From contig CALFUT010000002.1 in assembly GCA_937929805.1 (NCBI GenBank), positions 1-64,000 of the forward strand: a DNA stretch of 64,000 bases. Direction: 5' to 3'. A program made the translations under genes and the position numbers. This document shows positions 27,453 to 43,817 of this stretch, in pieces. Position 1 is the first letter of the stretch, and every line of letters starts with the position of its first letter. The notes beneath the pieces are model-generated. The model made no database searches and had not been told where the DNA came from. It saw nothing but the letters and a program-made list of their open reading frames with translations. The DNA comes from an uncultured Pirellulaceae bacterium. GTDB taxonomy: Bacteria; Planctomycetota; Planctomycetia; Pirellulales; Pirellulaceae.

Positions 27453-27647
27453 ATGACTACACCTCCGGCTGACCCAGCGAAAGGTGACGATCCGGGCGAA
27501 GGAGTGACTCCGACGGCGGCTCAGCTGCCTAAGATCATCAAGTTCGAATCACTCGCTCGCTGCGGCGAAGAGATTTGGATCGAGAGTGAAGGACAGATCT
27601 ATCGACTGCGAAAAACGCGTCAGGGAAAGCTAATCCTGACAAAATAA
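27453..27647 (+). CDS. hemP: HemP-like hemin uptake protein
   Basis: 64 residues with GGTTAAGG upstream of the ATG. The second half, WIESEGQIYRLRKTRQGKLILTK, matches the HemP family pattern (strand-turn-YRLR-TR-GKLILTK at the very end). HemP proteins are tiny and linked to heme acquisition, though here no heme receptor is adjacent. The first ~25 residues are a Pro/Gly/Thr-rich tail. It is alone between two minus-strand genes. Confidence 0.75.
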   Translation: MTTPPADPAKGDDPGEGVTPTAAQLPKIIKFESLARCGEEIWIESEGQIYRLRKTRQGKLILTK

Positions 27648-27683
27648 GTGCCCATCAAGATGTTTGATCCCCATCGACGCATT

Positions 27684-29642
27684 TCAAAATGGCACCTCCC
27701 GTTTGGCGGCACCAGAAACTGCTTCGACCTGCTGCATAACTTCTGCGAATGGCGTTTCGCTGCAATGTCCAAACAGTTTGTGAGACGAGAGCTTGGCTCG
27801 CGTGATCGCGGGCGATCGTAGTCCGCACAAAAACCGGGCGACGCTGCGGCTGTCGGCCAGTGCCGCAGGATGTTTCTCGATCAACGGCCTAACCGATTCG
27901 AGCACGTCCGCATCAATTGGTTCCGATTCAACGGGCGGGATCTCTGCGGGTTGCTCATCCGTGCAAAATGAACAAACTCCACACGGTTGGCTGAGCGGTT
28001 GCCCAAAATGTGCTGACAAAGTCCCGGCTTGGCACTCGCTCGCGCGAGCCAACTCAAACACCTGATCGATCCGATTCACTTCCGCCTTTTCCCGCACCTC
28101 GGCTGCTGAAAAATACGATTCGGCAAGCTCGTCGACTGACTGAATAGGTTTGAGTTTTCGATAACCATGCACCAAACCTGTCGCCCGCAGCTCCAACCAG
28201 CCTTTCTCGGCAAAATAATCCAACGCACGAACGGCCCGCGAGCGATCACAGCCAAGCTTTTCGATCGCCTCGGTCATGTCCAGATGAAACCAAATCGATT
28301 TCTTCTTGGCGCAGGCCAATAACTGTTTGGCAAACGCTTGACGCTCGCCCTCAAAGTTCGACAAAATTTCTGACGACGGGACGTTTGCCTTGAACTGATA
28401 GGAATCGTAGCGGGGCGAAGTCGATTCCAGATAGCCGTCCAATTCCAAGCTGGTCAGCATTGTTTTCACGACCAACGACTTGATATTGCACAAATTGCCA
28501 AGCTTGATCTGGCTGATAAAAAACAAGTCTTCCTGCCGGTCGATTTCGCGAACGAACTGCTGAATCGACGACTGGGACGGCGTGTCTCCATAGACGAAAT
28601 TCTCTAGCACGATTCGGTCTTCGGGAACCAACAACAGTTCACACTTGGAATCATTGCCGTCACGGCCTGCCCGCCCAATTTCCTGCGCGTAGTTTTCCAA
28701 TGACTTTGGTGGATTGAAATGGTAGACGTATCGAATATCTGATTTATCGATCCCCATCCCAAACGCAATCGTTGCCACCACGATTTTGTCCGGCTCTGTC
28801 ATGAACCATTCCTGCACCGCCGAACGATCTTCGGTTTCCATCCCCGCGTGGTACGCCTTCGCGTCCAAACCGGCATTCATGCACGCGCTGGCGACATCGG
28901 TGGCCGTCTTCTGCAACGACACATACACAATGGTTGATCCCGGCGGGTTCGATTTCAAACGTTGCAGCAGAACCGGCAGACGTTCTTCCTGTTTGAGCAC
29001 ACAAGACTTCAAGTGCAGGTTAGGGCGAAAGAAGTCCGTGCAAATCGCGTCGTCTTGTTGAATATCAAACGCGTCACGAATGTCTTGCTGAACCGTTGGC
29101 GTGGCGGTCGCCGTCAACGCCAGCACACGCTCGACGCCCAAGTTCTTCGCCACAACGGCCAACTTCAGGTAATCGGGACGGAAGTTGTGCCCCCACTGAC
29201 TGATGCAGTGCGCTTCGTCGATCGCGAACAGGGAAATCTTGATCCCTTCCATCGAGCTGCGAAATCGCTCGTTGAAGAACCGCTCCGGCGCGACGTACAA
29301 AAGCTTGGCGGTGCCCGAACGTAATTGCTCCATCGCCACACGATATTCGTCCCACGAGAGGCTGGAATCCAGACGCACCGCCGCAATGCCTCGCGATTGC
29401 AACTGATCGATCTGGTCCTTCATCAACGCGATCAATGGCGATACCACCACCGTCAATCCATCCAGCATCAAAGCCGGCAGTTGATAACAAAGTGACTTTC
29501 CGCCGCCGGTGGGAAACACCGCAAGGACACTGTCGCCTTGTAGTAGGCGCTCAATGACACCCAGCTGGCCCTCACGAAAATCCGACCAGCCGAAATACTG
29601 CTGCAACACTTCACTTGGATTCTGAGAAACGTCTTTGTTCAT
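27684..29642 (-). CDS. recQ: ATP-dependent DNA helicase RecQ
   Basis: 652 residues from the ATG at 29642. Motif 0 FREGQLGVIERLLQG, Walker A PTGGGKSLCYQLPAL, DEAHCISQWGHNFRPDY (DEAH and aromatic-rich loop), TATATP and QEIGRAGRDG define RecQ. The RecQ-C zinc site is seen as SECQ...PCGVCSFC. A winged-helix region follows the helicase core, but the order is slightly unusual: the Cys cluster lies near the C-terminus (about residue 580) and I do not see a clear HRDC domain. Unwinds 3'-tailed DNA during recombination repair. Confidence 0.93.
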   Translation of the reverse strand: MNKDVSQNPSEVLQQYFGWSDFREGQLGVIERLLQGDSVLAVFPTGGGKSLCYQLPALMLDGLTVVVSPLIALMKDQIDQLQSRGIAAVRLDSSLSWDEYRVAMEQLRSGTAKLLYVAPERFFNERFRSSMEGIKISLFAIDEAHCISQWGHNFRPDYLKLAVVAKNLGVERVLALTATATPTVQQDIRDAFDIQQDDAICTDFFRPNLHLKSCVLKQEERLPVLLQRLKSNPPGSTIVYVSLQKTATDVASACMNAGLDAKAYHAGMETEDRSAVQEWFMTEPDKIVVATIAFGMGIDKSDIRYVYHFNPPKSLENYAQEIGRAGRDGNDSKCELLLVPEDRIVLENFVYGDTPSQSSIQQFVREIDRQEDLFFISQIKLGNLCNIKSLVVKTMLTSLELDGYLESTSPRYDSYQFKANVPSSEILSNFEGERQAFAKQLLACAKKKSIWFHLDMTEAIEKLGCDRSRAVRALDYFAEKGWLELRATGLVHGYRKLKPIQSVDELAESYFSAAEVREKAEVNRIDQVFELARASECQAGTLSAHFGQPLSQPCGVCSFCTDEQPAEIPPVESEPIDADVLESVRPLIEKHPAALADSRSVARFLCGLRSPAITRAKLSSHKLFGHCSETPFAEVMQQVEAVSGAAKREVPF

Positions 29643-29795
29643 CACGCTCACCGCCGCAAAACAACTTGCCAACCACGATAGTGAACAAAATTATACAATC
29701 ATTTTTTCGAAGCCGAAAGCAGCCCGATTGGCTCGAAATGCCCAGATAATTGGCCAAAACAGCAGCGGCCATGCAAAGCGGCAACGTGCAAATCA

Positions 29796-31880
29796 CTACA
29801 TCGCGAAGGATTGTGCCACGTCCGCCGGAGCCGGAGCATACTTCAGCGGCTCCATCGATGTTCCAGCACGTCCCTGAGAAAGACTTCGCATCGCGCTGGA
29901 ATAGCCGACCAGTTCCGCAAGCGGGGCTTCCGCTACGATCGTCGTGATTTCCAGATTCGTATCCGATTCGACAATCTGAGCGCGGCGCTGAGCAAGATCG
30001 CTGACGAAGTCGCCGTAGTACTCTTCGGGCGTGTTGATCGTTAGCTTCATGATGGGCTCCAGCAGCGTCGGACCGGCTTCCTGCAATGCCGCTTCAAATG
30101 CTTCACCGGCCGCGATGGCGAACGCCATTGGCGACGAGTCCTCATTGGATTCCGCGCCCGTTAGTGTTACGCGAATTCGAGTCAGCGGGAAGCTGCCGAT
30201 CGGGCCGCCGCTTTCTCCTCGAGCCTTGATCTCGTCTTTGATCGTTTGGACAAACTCAGGGTCAACGGCGTCGACCGGCAATCGATTGAGCACCTTCACC
30301 CCGGATTCAACGGTAGCGTCGTGCTCCATCTTGATGGTCAGCTTGCCAAAAATCTGCTGGCCGTCGATCAAGCGATTGCACTGACCGGTCACGGTTGCTT
30401 CCCGCTCGACCGATTCACGATACGAAACCCGAGGCTTATGGACTTTCACATCCAATTTAAAGTCGCGAAGCAGTTTGTTCTTGATGACTTCAAGATGCAG
30501 TTCTCCCATCCCAGAAATCAAGGTCTGCCCCGTGTCCTCATTCTCTTTCGCTTTGAATGTCGGGTCCTGACGCTTGAGCAACTCAAGCGTGTCACCAAGC
30601 TTGTCTCGATCGGAAGTCGATTCCGGCTCGATCGCCATCTCGATCACCGTCTCAGGAAACTCGATCGACTCGAGCAGAATCGGCGACTTCTGATCGCACA
30701 ACGTGTCACCGGTAACCGCAAACCGCGGCCCAATCACGCCAACAATCTCGCCCGGCCCGATCGATTCAATCTGACCCTCACGATCTTTCTTGGTCGCGTG
30801 GATCTGCCACAACTGCGCGACGTTTTCTTTCTTGTCCTTGGAAGGACAATAGACGCGAGAGTTCGATTTGAGGCTGCCCGAGTAAACCCGAATCCAATAC
30901 AGGTCACCCGTTTTTGCCGGGAGGATTTTGAAAACCAGACCCGCAAAAGGCTCTTTGGGATCCGGCTTTCGCTGCTCCGTCGCGTTGGTTTTCTTTTTCG
31001 GATTCAGTCCTTCGACAGGCGGTCGATCCAGCGGGCTGGGCAGATAGTACTTGACGCTGTCCAGGACTCCCTGAACGCCCATCCCGTGCAACGCCGAACC
31101 ACAAACAACCGGCTGAATCTTTCGCTCCAACGTTGCGTTGCGAATCACTTTACGAATTAGCTCATTGGAGATCGGCTTCTCTTCGAACGCAAGTTCTGCC
31201 ATTTCATCGCTGAAGTTGTACAACGATTCGAGCATCTGCTCCCGAGCAAACTCAGCTTCGTCCGCCAGCTCTTCTGGAATCGGCGACTCGTCAATTTTTT
31301 TGCCTTCGTCTTCGTACGTGACGTACTTCATTTTGACCAAGTCAATGACAGCTCGGAAAGAGTTGTCGACGTGAGCAGGACCTTCGCCGACCGGTAACTG
31401 GATCGGCACCGGGTTGGCTCCCAATCGGCTTTTAATCTCGCCGAGCACCCTTTCGAAGCTTGCCCCCTCGCGGTCAAGCTTGTTGATGAACGCAACTCGC
31501 GGCACATTGTAGCGATCCGCCTGACGCCAAACCGTTTCACTTTGTGCCTCAACGCCCTCGCGTGCACTGAACACCACGACCGCACCGTCTAGGACTCGCA
31601 AGCTGCGTTCAACTTCGGCGGTGAAGTCAACGTGCCCCGGAGTATCAAGCAGGTTAACGTGCACGTCTTTCCAGTCGAACGTAACACAGGCGGAATAGAT
31701 CGTGATTCCACGATTCTGCTCTTCTACATCATCGTCCGTCGTCGTCGTCCCACTGTCCACTTTTCCGACACGATGCTTCGATCCGCTGATGAACAGCATT
31801 CGCTCAGTCACCGTCGTCTTCCCGGCATCGATGTGTGCGATGATGCCGATGTTTCGGAGATTTTGAAGTTTGCGTGCCAT
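29796..31880 (-). CDS. fusA: Elongation factor G (spd-like subtype)
   Basis: 694 residues. G1 IAHIDAGKTTVTERML, switch I RGITIYSACVTF, DTPGHVDF and NKLD are all present, with the domain IV loop and domain V at the C-terminus. The segment before RGITI reads GTTTTDDDVEEQN rather than the usual MDWMEQEQE, which resembles the spirochaete/planctomycete (spd) class of EF-G. It catalyses ribosomal translocation and/or recycling. It follows rpsG in the str operon order, but a terminator-like hairpin lies in the 152-bp gap. Confidence 0.95.
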   Translation of the reverse strand: MARKLQNLRNIGIIAHIDAGKTTVTERMLFISGSKHRVGKVDSGTTTTDDDVEEQNRGITIYSACVTFDWKDVHVNLLDTPGHVDFTAEVERSLRVLDGAVVVFSAREGVEAQSETVWRQADRYNVPRVAFINKLDREGASFERVLGEIKSRLGANPVPIQLPVGEGPAHVDNSFRAVIDLVKMKYVTYEDEGKKIDESPIPEELADEAEFAREQMLESLYNFSDEMAELAFEEKPISNELIRKVIRNATLERKIQPVVCGSALHGMGVQGVLDSVKYYLPSPLDRPPVEGLNPKKKTNATEQRKPDPKEPFAGLVFKILPAKTGDLYWIRVYSGSLKSNSRVYCPSKDKKENVAQLWQIHATKKDREGQIESIGPGEIVGVIGPRFAVTGDTLCDQKSPILLESIEFPETVIEMAIEPESTSDRDKLGDTLELLKRQDPTFKAKENEDTGQTLISGMGELHLEVIKNKLLRDFKLDVKVHKPRVSYRESVEREATVTGQCNRLIDGQQIFGKLTIKMEHDATVESGVKVLNRLPVDAVDPEFVQTIKDEIKARGESGGPIGSFPLTRIRVTLTGAESNEDSSPMAFAIAAGEAFEAALQEAGPTLLEPIMKLTINTPEEYYGDFVSDLAQRRAQIVESDTNLEITTIVAEAPLAELVGYSSAMRSLSQGRAGTSMEPLKYAPAPADVAQSFAM

Positions 31881-31979
31881 GGGAAAAGAGTTTAAAGGTT
31901 ACAGTTTTCAGGGTACAGATAGGAATTGGGTCGATCGCCTGACAAAGAATCCGAACTCGAATTCGCGTTACGCGCATAA

Positions 31980-32007
31980 CAAAACCGCTTTGGTTTGAAC
32001 CAAGCGG
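31980..32007 (-). terminator. Terminator-like hairpin between rpsG and fusA
   Basis: Minus strand CCGCTTGGTT pairs with AACCAAAGCGG (one bulge), followed by TTTTG. It begins 25 bases after the rpsG stop, so fusA may be partly uncoupled from the ribosomal genes. Confidence 0.6.
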
Positions 32008-32032
32008 CTTCGTAGTTTTTCGGTTGACGGGC

Positions 32033-32503
32033 TTACCACGCGAAGTGAGCGAACGCCTTGTTGGCTTCCGCCATCCGGTGCGTGTTCTCGCGGCGAGTCA
32101 CAGCGGCACCTTCTCGGTTGTACGCGGCGACCAATTCGTCCGCTAAACGCAAATGTGTTGGACGCCCCTTCTTCTCGCGAATCGCAAGCAGGATCCAGCG
32201 AAGAGCCAAAGACTGCTGACGAGCCCGACTGACCTGCATCGGCACTTGGTACGATGCACCGCCGACTCGCTTGGAGCGAACTTCGATGTGCGGCTTCACG
32301 TTTTCAACAGCCTGAGTGAAAACCTCGATCGGATCCTGATCGGGCATTCGTGTTTTGATCTCATCCAATGCGTTGTAGAAAACCGCCTGCGCGATGGTTT
32401 TCTTTCCGTCCCACATCAAGCAGTTAATGAACTTGCTGGCAAGGAGCGAATCGAATTTTGGATCCGGCTTCAGTTGAGTCCGGCTGGCGGTAATGTTACC
32501 CAT
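32033..32503 (-). CDS. rpsG: 30S ribosomal protein S7
   Basis: 156 residues, the standard size. Typical segments are [40 protein letters not shown] and [25 protein letters not shown] variants (read here as [13 protein letters not shown]-like). It nucleates the 3' domain of 16S rRNA. It lies 72 bp after rpsL. Confidence 0.97.
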   Translation of the reverse strand: MGNITASRTQLKPDPKFDSLLASKFINCLMWDGKKTIAQAVFYNALDEIKTRMPDQDPIEVFTQAVENVKPHIEVRSKRVGGASYQVPMQVSRARQQSLALRWILLAIREKKGRPTHLRLADELVAAYNREGAAVTRRENTHRMAEANKAFAHFAW

Positions 32504-32575
32504 GATGTTTCAGCGAAAATACGTTGATCGTTACTTGGAAAAATACTTCTATCTATTCGGTTTGCACCCGCACGC

Positions 32576-32944
32576 TTACGGCTTTTTGGCACCGTAACGA
32601 CTACGCGACTGACGACGTGCGTCGACGCCCAGCGTGTCCTGAGCACCACGAACCACCTGATATCGCACACCAGGCAGATCGCGAACTCGACCACCACGAA
32701 TGAGCACAATCGAGTGCTCTTGAAGGTTGTGACCTTCACCAGGGATGTAGACTGTGACCTCTTTGCCATTGGAAAGACGCACACGTGTAATCTTCCGCAA
32801 AGCCGAGTTCGGCTTTTTCGGCGTCATCGTACGGACTTGAAGACACACGCCCTGCTTCTGGGGACATCGCTCCAGAACGGGGGCTTTGGTCATTTTCCGC
32901 TTGGATTTGCGGCCTTTGCGTACAAGCTGGTTAATCGTTGGCAT
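32576..32944 (-). CDS. rpsL: 30S ribosomal protein S12
   Basis: 122 residues. [11 protein letters not shown] carries the Lys that governs streptomycin sensitivity, and [20 protein letters not shown]-type and [14 protein letters not shown] segments are standard. It lines the decoding site. It follows rpoC at 170 bp and begins the str gene group (rpsL-rpsG-fusA). Confidence 0.97.
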   Translation of the reverse strand: MPTINQLVRKGRKSKRKMTKAPVLERCPQKQGVCLQVRTMTPKKPNSALRKITRVRLSNGKEVTVYIPGEGHNLQEHSIVLIRGGRVRDLPGVRYQVVRGAQDTLGVDARRQSRSRYGAKKP

Positions 32945-33114
32945 ACTGGGTATCCGGTCGAGTCTGTTTTTCTGTTCTCGGGCTGCCCGATTCGCTGAAA
33001 AACGAATGGAAGCCCGTAAAAGTATTCAATTTATCTGATTTGTCAACGGCAAATGTGCTTCGATACTCGCTGATCGATCACATGCCGTTGATGCGATCGA
33101 TCTGGGAGTCCGCT

Positions 33115-38340
<5,226 letters not shown>

Positions 38341-38447
38341 AAATTCACCTGCTCCTGAAGTTGATTAATCGTTTAGGATTTTGTTCGAGCGAAAGACGCT
38401 TCGCCAATTCGGTCTGCAATTTCGAGTCACCCCGAAACCATCCCGAA

Positions 38448-41400
38448 TTAGCCGCGACGTTTTTCCAGTTGCATATTCAAGGCCAGACCACGGATCTCGT
38501 TGGTCAACACGTCAAAGCTGGCAGGCGTGCCGGCCTCGAGTGTGTTTTCGCCTTTCACCATCGATTCGTAAATCTTAGTGCGGCCTTCCACGTCATCCGA
38601 CTTCACCGTCAGCAACTCCTGCAGAATGTAAGCGGCACCGTAAGCCTCGAGTGCCCAAACTTCCATCTCGCCGAAGCGTTGCCCACCGAAACGAGCCTTT
38701 CCGCCCAGCGGCTGCTGAGTAATCAGTGAGTAAGGTCCGGTGCTGCGTGCATGAACCTTGTCGTCGACCAAGTGGTGCAGCTTTAACATGTAAATGTAGC
38801 CAACGGTGGTCTCTTGAGTGCATTTCTCACCGGTGCGTCCATCGAACAGGTAATGCTTACCGTGCGCCGGAAGACCGGCTTCTGCCAAACACTTGTTGAT
38901 GTCCGCTTCGCTGGCTCCGTCGAACACAGGCGTGATCGCTTGGAAGCCAAGCTTGGAACCTGCCCACCCAAGGTGAGTTTCCAAGATCTGTCCCACGTTC
39001 ATACGCGAAGGAACACCCAGCGGGTTGAGCATGATCTGAATCGGTGTACCGTCTTCCAAATACGGCATGTCTTCGATCGGCAAGATCTTGGAAATCACAC
39101 CCTTGTTACCGTGACGACCGGCCATCTTGTCGCCAACCGAAATCGTTCGCTTGGTCGCGATGTAAACCTTGACCATCTGCAACACACCACTGCGAAGCTC
39201 GTCGCCCCGCTTCATGCTGTTGACAGTACGATCACGAGCATCGATCGATTTTTCGACGGCACCCCACATGTCCGCATGAACCTGCGTGACTTGCTTGATC
39301 TTGGCATCACTTCGCAGCGATCCGGTCACCGAAGTCAAACGGAACATCGAAGCTTTTTCTGCAATGAATCGAGGATCTTGGTCGCGGACAAGAGGAACTT
39401 CGTCCTCGTCCGTCAACGTCTTACCAACAACCTCTTCCATCGCCGCGATCATCTGACCGAACACCGTGGCAATCTGTTCGTTACCATCTGCTTCAGCAGC
39501 TTTCAAATCTTTTTCGAAGACTTTCCGCTCTTCTTCCGACAGGCTCATTCGGCGGCTGAAACGCTGAGCATCAATCACGATGCCCTCGATTCCTGACGAA
39601 ACCTCCAGCGAGTCATTCTTCACATCTTCACCGGCACGCCCGAAGATCGCGTGAAGAAGTTTTTCTTCCGGAGTAAGCTCAGTCTTTGATTTTGGAGAAA
39701 CTTTACCGACCAGAATGTCACCCGGCTTCACGTAAGTACCAACTCGGATGATCCCGCTGTCATCAAGATTGCGAAGTGCCTTCTCGCTGACGTTAGGGAT
39801 ATCGCGAGTGAATTCCTCACGGCCAAGCTTGGTCTCACGAACCTCGACATCAAACTCTTCAATGTGAATCGAGGTGTAAGTATCGTTTTGGACCAATTCC
39901 TGACTGATGATGATCGCATCTTCGTAGTTGCAACCGTCGAACGACATGAATCCAACCAGCACGTTGCGACCCAGAGCCAATTCGCCCTTATGGGTTGCCG
40001 CACCGTCAGCGATCACTTCGTCTTTCTCAACTTTTTGACCTGGCTTGACCAAAGGCTTTTGGTTCTGACACGTCCGCTCGTTTAAGCCGACGTACTTTTT
40101 CAGGTTGTAAACGTCGTTTCCGATCTCAATCCGAGTCGAATCAACGTAAGTCACCTTCCCTGCACGGCGAGCCTTAACCAGCATCGCGCTGTTGATGGCA
40201 ACTTCTCGCTCCATGCCCGTTCCGACAATCGGAGGTTCGGCTACCAACAACGGCACAGCTTGACGTTGCATGTTCGAACCCATCAAGGCCCGGTTTGCAT
40301 CGTCGTGCTCGAGGAACGGAATCAAACCCGCCGACACACCCACCATCTGCGATGGAGCGATGTCCATGTAGGTCACGTCGTTCGGATCACAAAGCTCGAA
40401 GTCAGCACGGAATCGAGCGATAATGTTTCCGCCCAACTGCTTCTGCGGAACAATGACCCCGTTCTCGACGTCCGTATCCGCCGGCGCGACAAACGCTTCT
40501 GTTTCTTCGTCGGCTCGCAACCAAGCGACGTCGTCAGTCACCTTGCCGTTCTTCACCACGGCGTATGGCGTAACCAAGAAACCATAATCATCCACGCCTG
40601 CGTAAATCGCGAGACTGGAGATCAAACCAATGTTCGTACCTTCAGGTGTCTCAATCGGGCAAATTCGACCATAGTGAGAAATGTGAACGTCACGAACCTC
40701 GAAGCCCGCACGCTTTCGGTTCAAACCGCCCGGACCCAACGCAGACAAACGACGCTCGTGCGTCAACTGAGACAAAGGATTCGTCTGGTCGACAACCTGA
40801 GACAATTCACCTCGCCCGAAGAAGTACTCGATCGCTGCCGAAATACTCTTTGGGTTGACCAAGCTTCGCGGCGTCATGTCCTCCTGATCCTTGAGGCTCA
40901 TTCGCTCCTGAACGGTACGACGCAACTTCAGGAAACCCTTCCGCATCTCGTCACACGCTAATTCATCGATCGTACGAAGACGCCGGTTACCAAGGTGATC
41001 AATATCGTCAACAAAGGCGTCGCCGCCTGGCGACGACAGTTCTAGCAAGTATCGAATCGAAGCCAGAATGTCATCCGGACGGAGCGTCATTTCTTTTTCT
41101 GACACACCCAGATCAAGCTTCCGATTGATCCGGAAACGACCCACGCGACCCAAGCGGTAACGGTTGGAGTCGAAGAATTTTTCGCGGAACAGCGTCCGCG
41201 CCTTTTCGACTGCCGGCGGGTTTCCCGGACGGAGTCGCTGGTAAATTCTCAGCAAAGCCTCTTCGTGACTGGAGGTCGTGTCCTCAAGCAACGAGTTGAA
41301 AATCAATGGAGTCTTCGGAGCCGGCATGATCTCGACAACTTTGACACCGGCAGTGCAAATCGTCTCGGATGCATCTTTGGCAATTTTCTCGCCAGCTTCG

Positions 41401-42182
41401 ACAATGATTTCGCCCGCACGGTCACTCGTGCTTGGGTACATGATGTCATCAACCGCGATCTTGCCTTCCAGCTTGGCAGCACTGCGACGGTCGACAACTT
41501 TGACCTTTGCTGTATCGTAAAACGCACGAATCAGATCCGAATCCTCGCCATATTTCGGATCCATCGCACGCAGCAGCGTCAACGCCGAAAACTTACCGCT
41601 CTGGTCAATCCGAACGGTCAACGCGTCTTTTTTCGTAGCATTGATTTCGATCCAACTTCCACGCTCAGGAATCACCCGGCAGCTGGCAAGCTTACGATCC
41701 GATGTCGTGTCAGAATCCATCACGAAGTCAATTCCTGGACTTCGGTGCAACTGGCTAACAACGACACGCTCCGCACCGTTGATAATGAACTCACCGCCGC
41801 CCATCATGATCGGAATATCACCAAGGAACACTTCCTCTTCGATCGGCTGCTCTTTTTCCAAACGCAACCAGACACGGAACGGCCGCCCGTACGTCAAACG
41901 CAATTGGCGACATTCTTCCGGAGTATAGCGTGGCTTGCCAAGCTCATAGCGAACATAGCTCAGCTTCAGTTGCTTGTCATAGCTTTCGATCGGGAAGATC
42001 TCTTGCAAGACACTCTCGATGCCCTGCAGCTTCCGCTTGTCCGACGGCGCGTCGTCTTGCAGGAAAGCCGCATAGCTTTTGGTTTGGATCTCCGTCAAAT
42101 CTGGCGGAACCTGGTAATCTCGACCACTACCAAATCGTCGAACAGCTTCAGGGGCTAGGCGTCGCTCAATTGGGGTTGCCAT
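38448..42182 (-). CDS. rpoB: RNA polymerase beta subunit
   Basis: 1244 residues. Recognisable conserved segments include [10 protein letters not shown] near the start, [14 protein letters not shown], the rifampicin region ending [39 protein letters not shown], and the C-terminal [15 protein letters not shown] and [19 protein letters not shown]. It forms the catalytic centre with beta'. It is separated from rplL by 544 bp with strong hairpins. Confidence 0.98.
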   Translation of the reverse strand: MATPIERRLAPEAVRRFGSGRDYQVPPDLTEIQTKSYAAFLQDDAPSDKRKLQGIESVLQEIFPIESYDKQLKLSYVRYELGKPRYTPEECRQLRLTYGRPFRVWLRLEKEQPIEEEVFLGDIPIMMGGGEFIINGAERVVVSQLHRSPGIDFVMDSDTTSDRKLASCRVIPERGSWIEINATKKDALTVRIDQSGKFSALTLLRAMDPKYGEDSDLIRAFYDTAKVKVVDRRSAAKLEGKIAVDDIMYPSTSDRAGEIIVEAGEKIAKDASETICTAGVKVVEIMPAPKTPLIFNSLLEDTTSSHEEALLRIYQRLRPGNPPAVEKARTLFREKFFDSNRYRLGRVGRFRINRKLDLGVSEKEMTLRPDDILASIRYLLELSSPGGDAFVDDIDHLGNRRLRTIDELACDEMRKGFLKLRRTVQERMSLKDQEDMTPRSLVNPKSISAAIEYFFGRGELSQVVDQTNPLSQLTHERRLSALGPGGLNRKRAGFEVRDVHISHYGRICPIETPEGTNIGLISSLAIYAGVDDYGFLVTPYAVVKNGKVTDDVAWLRADEETEAFVAPADTDVENGVIVPQKQLGGNIIARFRADFELCDPNDVTYMDIAPSQMVGVSAGLIPFLEHDDANRALMGSNMQRQAVPLLVAEPPIVGTGMEREVAINSAMLVKARRAGKVTYVDSTRIEIGNDVYNLKKYVGLNERTCQNQKPLVKPGQKVEKDEVIADGAATHKGELALGRNVLVGFMSFDGCNYEDAIIISQELVQNDTYTSIHIEEFDVEVRETKLGREEFTRDIPNVSEKALRNLDDSGIIRVGTYVKPGDILVGKVSPKSKTELTPEEKLLHAIFGRAGEDVKNDSLEVSSGIEGIVIDAQRFSRRMSLSEEERKVFEKDLKAAEADGNEQIATVFGQMIAAMEEVVGKTLTDEDEVPLVRDQDPRFIAEKASMFRLTSVTGSLRSDAKIKQVTQVHADMWGAVEKSIDARDRTVNSMKRGDELRSGVLQMVKVYIATKRTISVGDKMAGRHGNKGVISKILPIEDMPYLEDGTPIQIMLNPLGVPSRMNVGQILETHLGWAGSKLGFQAITPVFDGASEADINKCLAEAGLPAHGKHYLFDGRTGEKCTQETTVGYIYMLKLHHLVDDKVHARSTGPYSLITQQPLGGKARFGGQRFGEMEVWALEAYGAAYILQELLTVKSDDVEGRTKIYESMVKGENTLEAGTPASFDVLTNEIRGLALNMQLEKRRG

Positions 42183-42726
42183 AAGCGAGGAATCTCCAGT
42201 ATCAGATCAAGCGGGAAAGATGGGCGCTACCATCGAACAAGTCGAAAACCAACAGTGCAAACAGCAGACAGACGGTCAAGCCAACATCGAAAATGCAATA
42301 GTTCGATCCAGCTTCAATGAACCTCGTTGCTTGCGATCGCCGGACTTTCGTCCAGCAACCGGGCACAGCAATTTGGCTAAACATCGAAACCGACAACAGA
42401 CGATCATGGTCATAACAAGGCAACGATCCACTACAATTCTCGGGGGCATCAAATGCCTTTCGAGAAAAGTGATCCCAAGCCATTACAACCCCGGCTGCCA
42501 ATTGCCACAAATAGTCACTGCCTACAAGCCATGGCCGTTAGACCATGCCAAGCGGATTCCGAATTCCGCTGAAACACCGACACGTCAAATGACGCTTGCC
42601 ACCATTCAGCCGAAACTCCATCCGCCAATCACCGAAACGCCACGAGCAAAAACATGCTCGCAGCGTCAGCATCAGGTCTGATCTGATGACGGCTTGCGTC
42701 ACCAGAGTTCAGAAAAATTGGATCGG
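42183..42726 (-). promoter_or_regulatory. rplL-rpoB spacer with two strong hairpins
   Basis: This 544-bp interval has no gene. Hairpin A: minus-strand TCTGGTGACG pairs fully with CGTCATCAGA around a 5-base loop (42682-42706). Hairpin B: ACGCTGCGAGCA pairs with TGCTCGTGGCGT (12 bp with two G-U pairs; 42637-42666). Neither has a long T-tract. The place matches where many bacteria have an attenuator or RNase III site that lowers rpoBC expression relative to ribosomal proteins. The rest (42183-42630) shows nothing clear. Confidence 0.6.
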
Positions 42727-43137
42727 CTACTTAAGCTCGATGCTACCGCCGGCAGCTTCGACATCCGCCTTGATCTTGTCAGCTTCTTCCTTGGAAGCAG
42801 CTTCCTTAAGAGTCGCCGGTGCGCTCTCGACCATCTTCTTGGCTTCCATCAGCGAAGCACCCGTGATGGTCTTCACGACCTTAACCACATCCAGCTTTTT
42901 GTCGCCGAATCCAGTCAATACGATATCGAACTCAGTCTTGGCTTCAGCAGCTTCTTCGCCACCGCCGCCACCTGGGCCCGCCATTACGACGCCACCACCA
43001 GCAGCGGCTTTAATGCCGTGCTCGTTCTCCAAGTAATCGCTTAGCTCTTTCGCTTCCTTCAAAGTCAAACCGACGATCTTATCGCCGATTGTCTTGGTTG
43101 CGTCCGAGTACTCTAGTGTTGCTGTGTCTTCTGACAT
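42727..43137 (-). CDS. rplL: 50S ribosomal protein L7/L12
   Basis: 136 residues, slightly long. N-terminal dimerisation part (GLTLKEAKELSDYLENEHGI), an Ala/Gly-rich hinge and the conserved C-terminal domain EFDIVLTGFGDKKLDVVKVVK. Forms the stalk that recruits GTPase factors. It follows rplJ by 161 bp. Confidence 0.96.
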   Translation of the reverse strand: MSEDTATLEYSDATKTIGDKIVGLTLKEAKELSDYLENEHGIKAAAGGGVVMAGPGGGGGEEAAEAKTEFDIVLTGFGDKKLDVVKVVKTITGASLMEAKKMVESAPATLKEAASKEEADKIKADVEAAGGSIELK

Positions 43138-43298
43138 TGGTCACCCTTTCATCATCTTGGTCGCCCCGGCTGCGGTACCGAACGGCGAACTCTAAAATCA
43201 TTGCTAATACGGTTAGAAGCCGAAGCTTCGCATGTTTCGATTGGCCCAATCCGCGATTTGGTCATCGATTATCAAAAACGACTGACGTCGCGGAACCT

Positions 43299-43817
43299 CT
43301 ACTCTTCGCCCACCTGCCCGATCTGGCTGGCCAATTGGCCTCCCGGACCGATCAACTGTGCTGCCAATGTGGAGCCCGGACCCAAAATCTGTCCGACCAA
43401 CATCGACAACTGTTCTTCACGGCTTGGCCACTTGCTGATCTCTTTGACCTTATCAGTATCAAGCTGCTCGCCATCCATCACACCGCCACGGGCGGTGAAT
43501 TTTTCGAACTCTTCTTCGTCCTTGTCGAGTGCAACAACTTCCTTGACCAGCGAAACAAAGTCGTCAGCACCCCACAGCATGGCTGCAGTGCCTTCCAAAC
43601 CTTCGAATGCTGGAGCCAGAGATGTACCTTCAGTAGCACGTCTGGCAACACTGTTCTTCACGACCATCAGGCGGATTCCCTTTTCACGCAACCGCTTTCT
43701 CAAGTTGGTTGTCGCGTTCGCATCCATCCCAATCACGTTGGCCAAAACACAATCTTCGACGCCGTCCACGCGACTCGCCAAATCTTTGGTCAACAGGTCT
43801 TTTACGTATTTACTCAT
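43299..43817 (-). CDS. rplJ: 50S ribosomal protein L10
   Basis: 172 residues. Start SKYVKDLLTKDLASRVDGVE, then LRKRLREKGIRLMVVKNSVARRA and a C-terminal tail of hydrophobic helix (TLAAQLIGPGGQLASQIGQV) that would bind L7/L12 dimers. It carries the stalk. The usual translational operator could lie upstream at 43818-43898 but I cannot identify it. Confidence 0.95.
   Translation of the reverse strand: MSKYVKDLLTKDLASRVDGVEDCVLANVIGMDANATTNLRKRLREKGIRLMVVKNSVARRATEGTSLAPAFEGLEGTAAMLWGADDFVSLVKEVVALDKDEEEFEKFTARGGVMDGEQLDTDKVKEISKWPSREEQLSMLVGQILGPGSTLAAQLIGPGGQLASQIGQVGEE

Noticed and set aside
30246-31160. 304-codon open frame opposite fusA
   Set aside because: Antisense to a highly conserved gene, with composition typical of a shadow frame.
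41265-42158. 297-codon open frame opposite rpoB
   Set aside because: Antisense to rpoB; no family resemblance.
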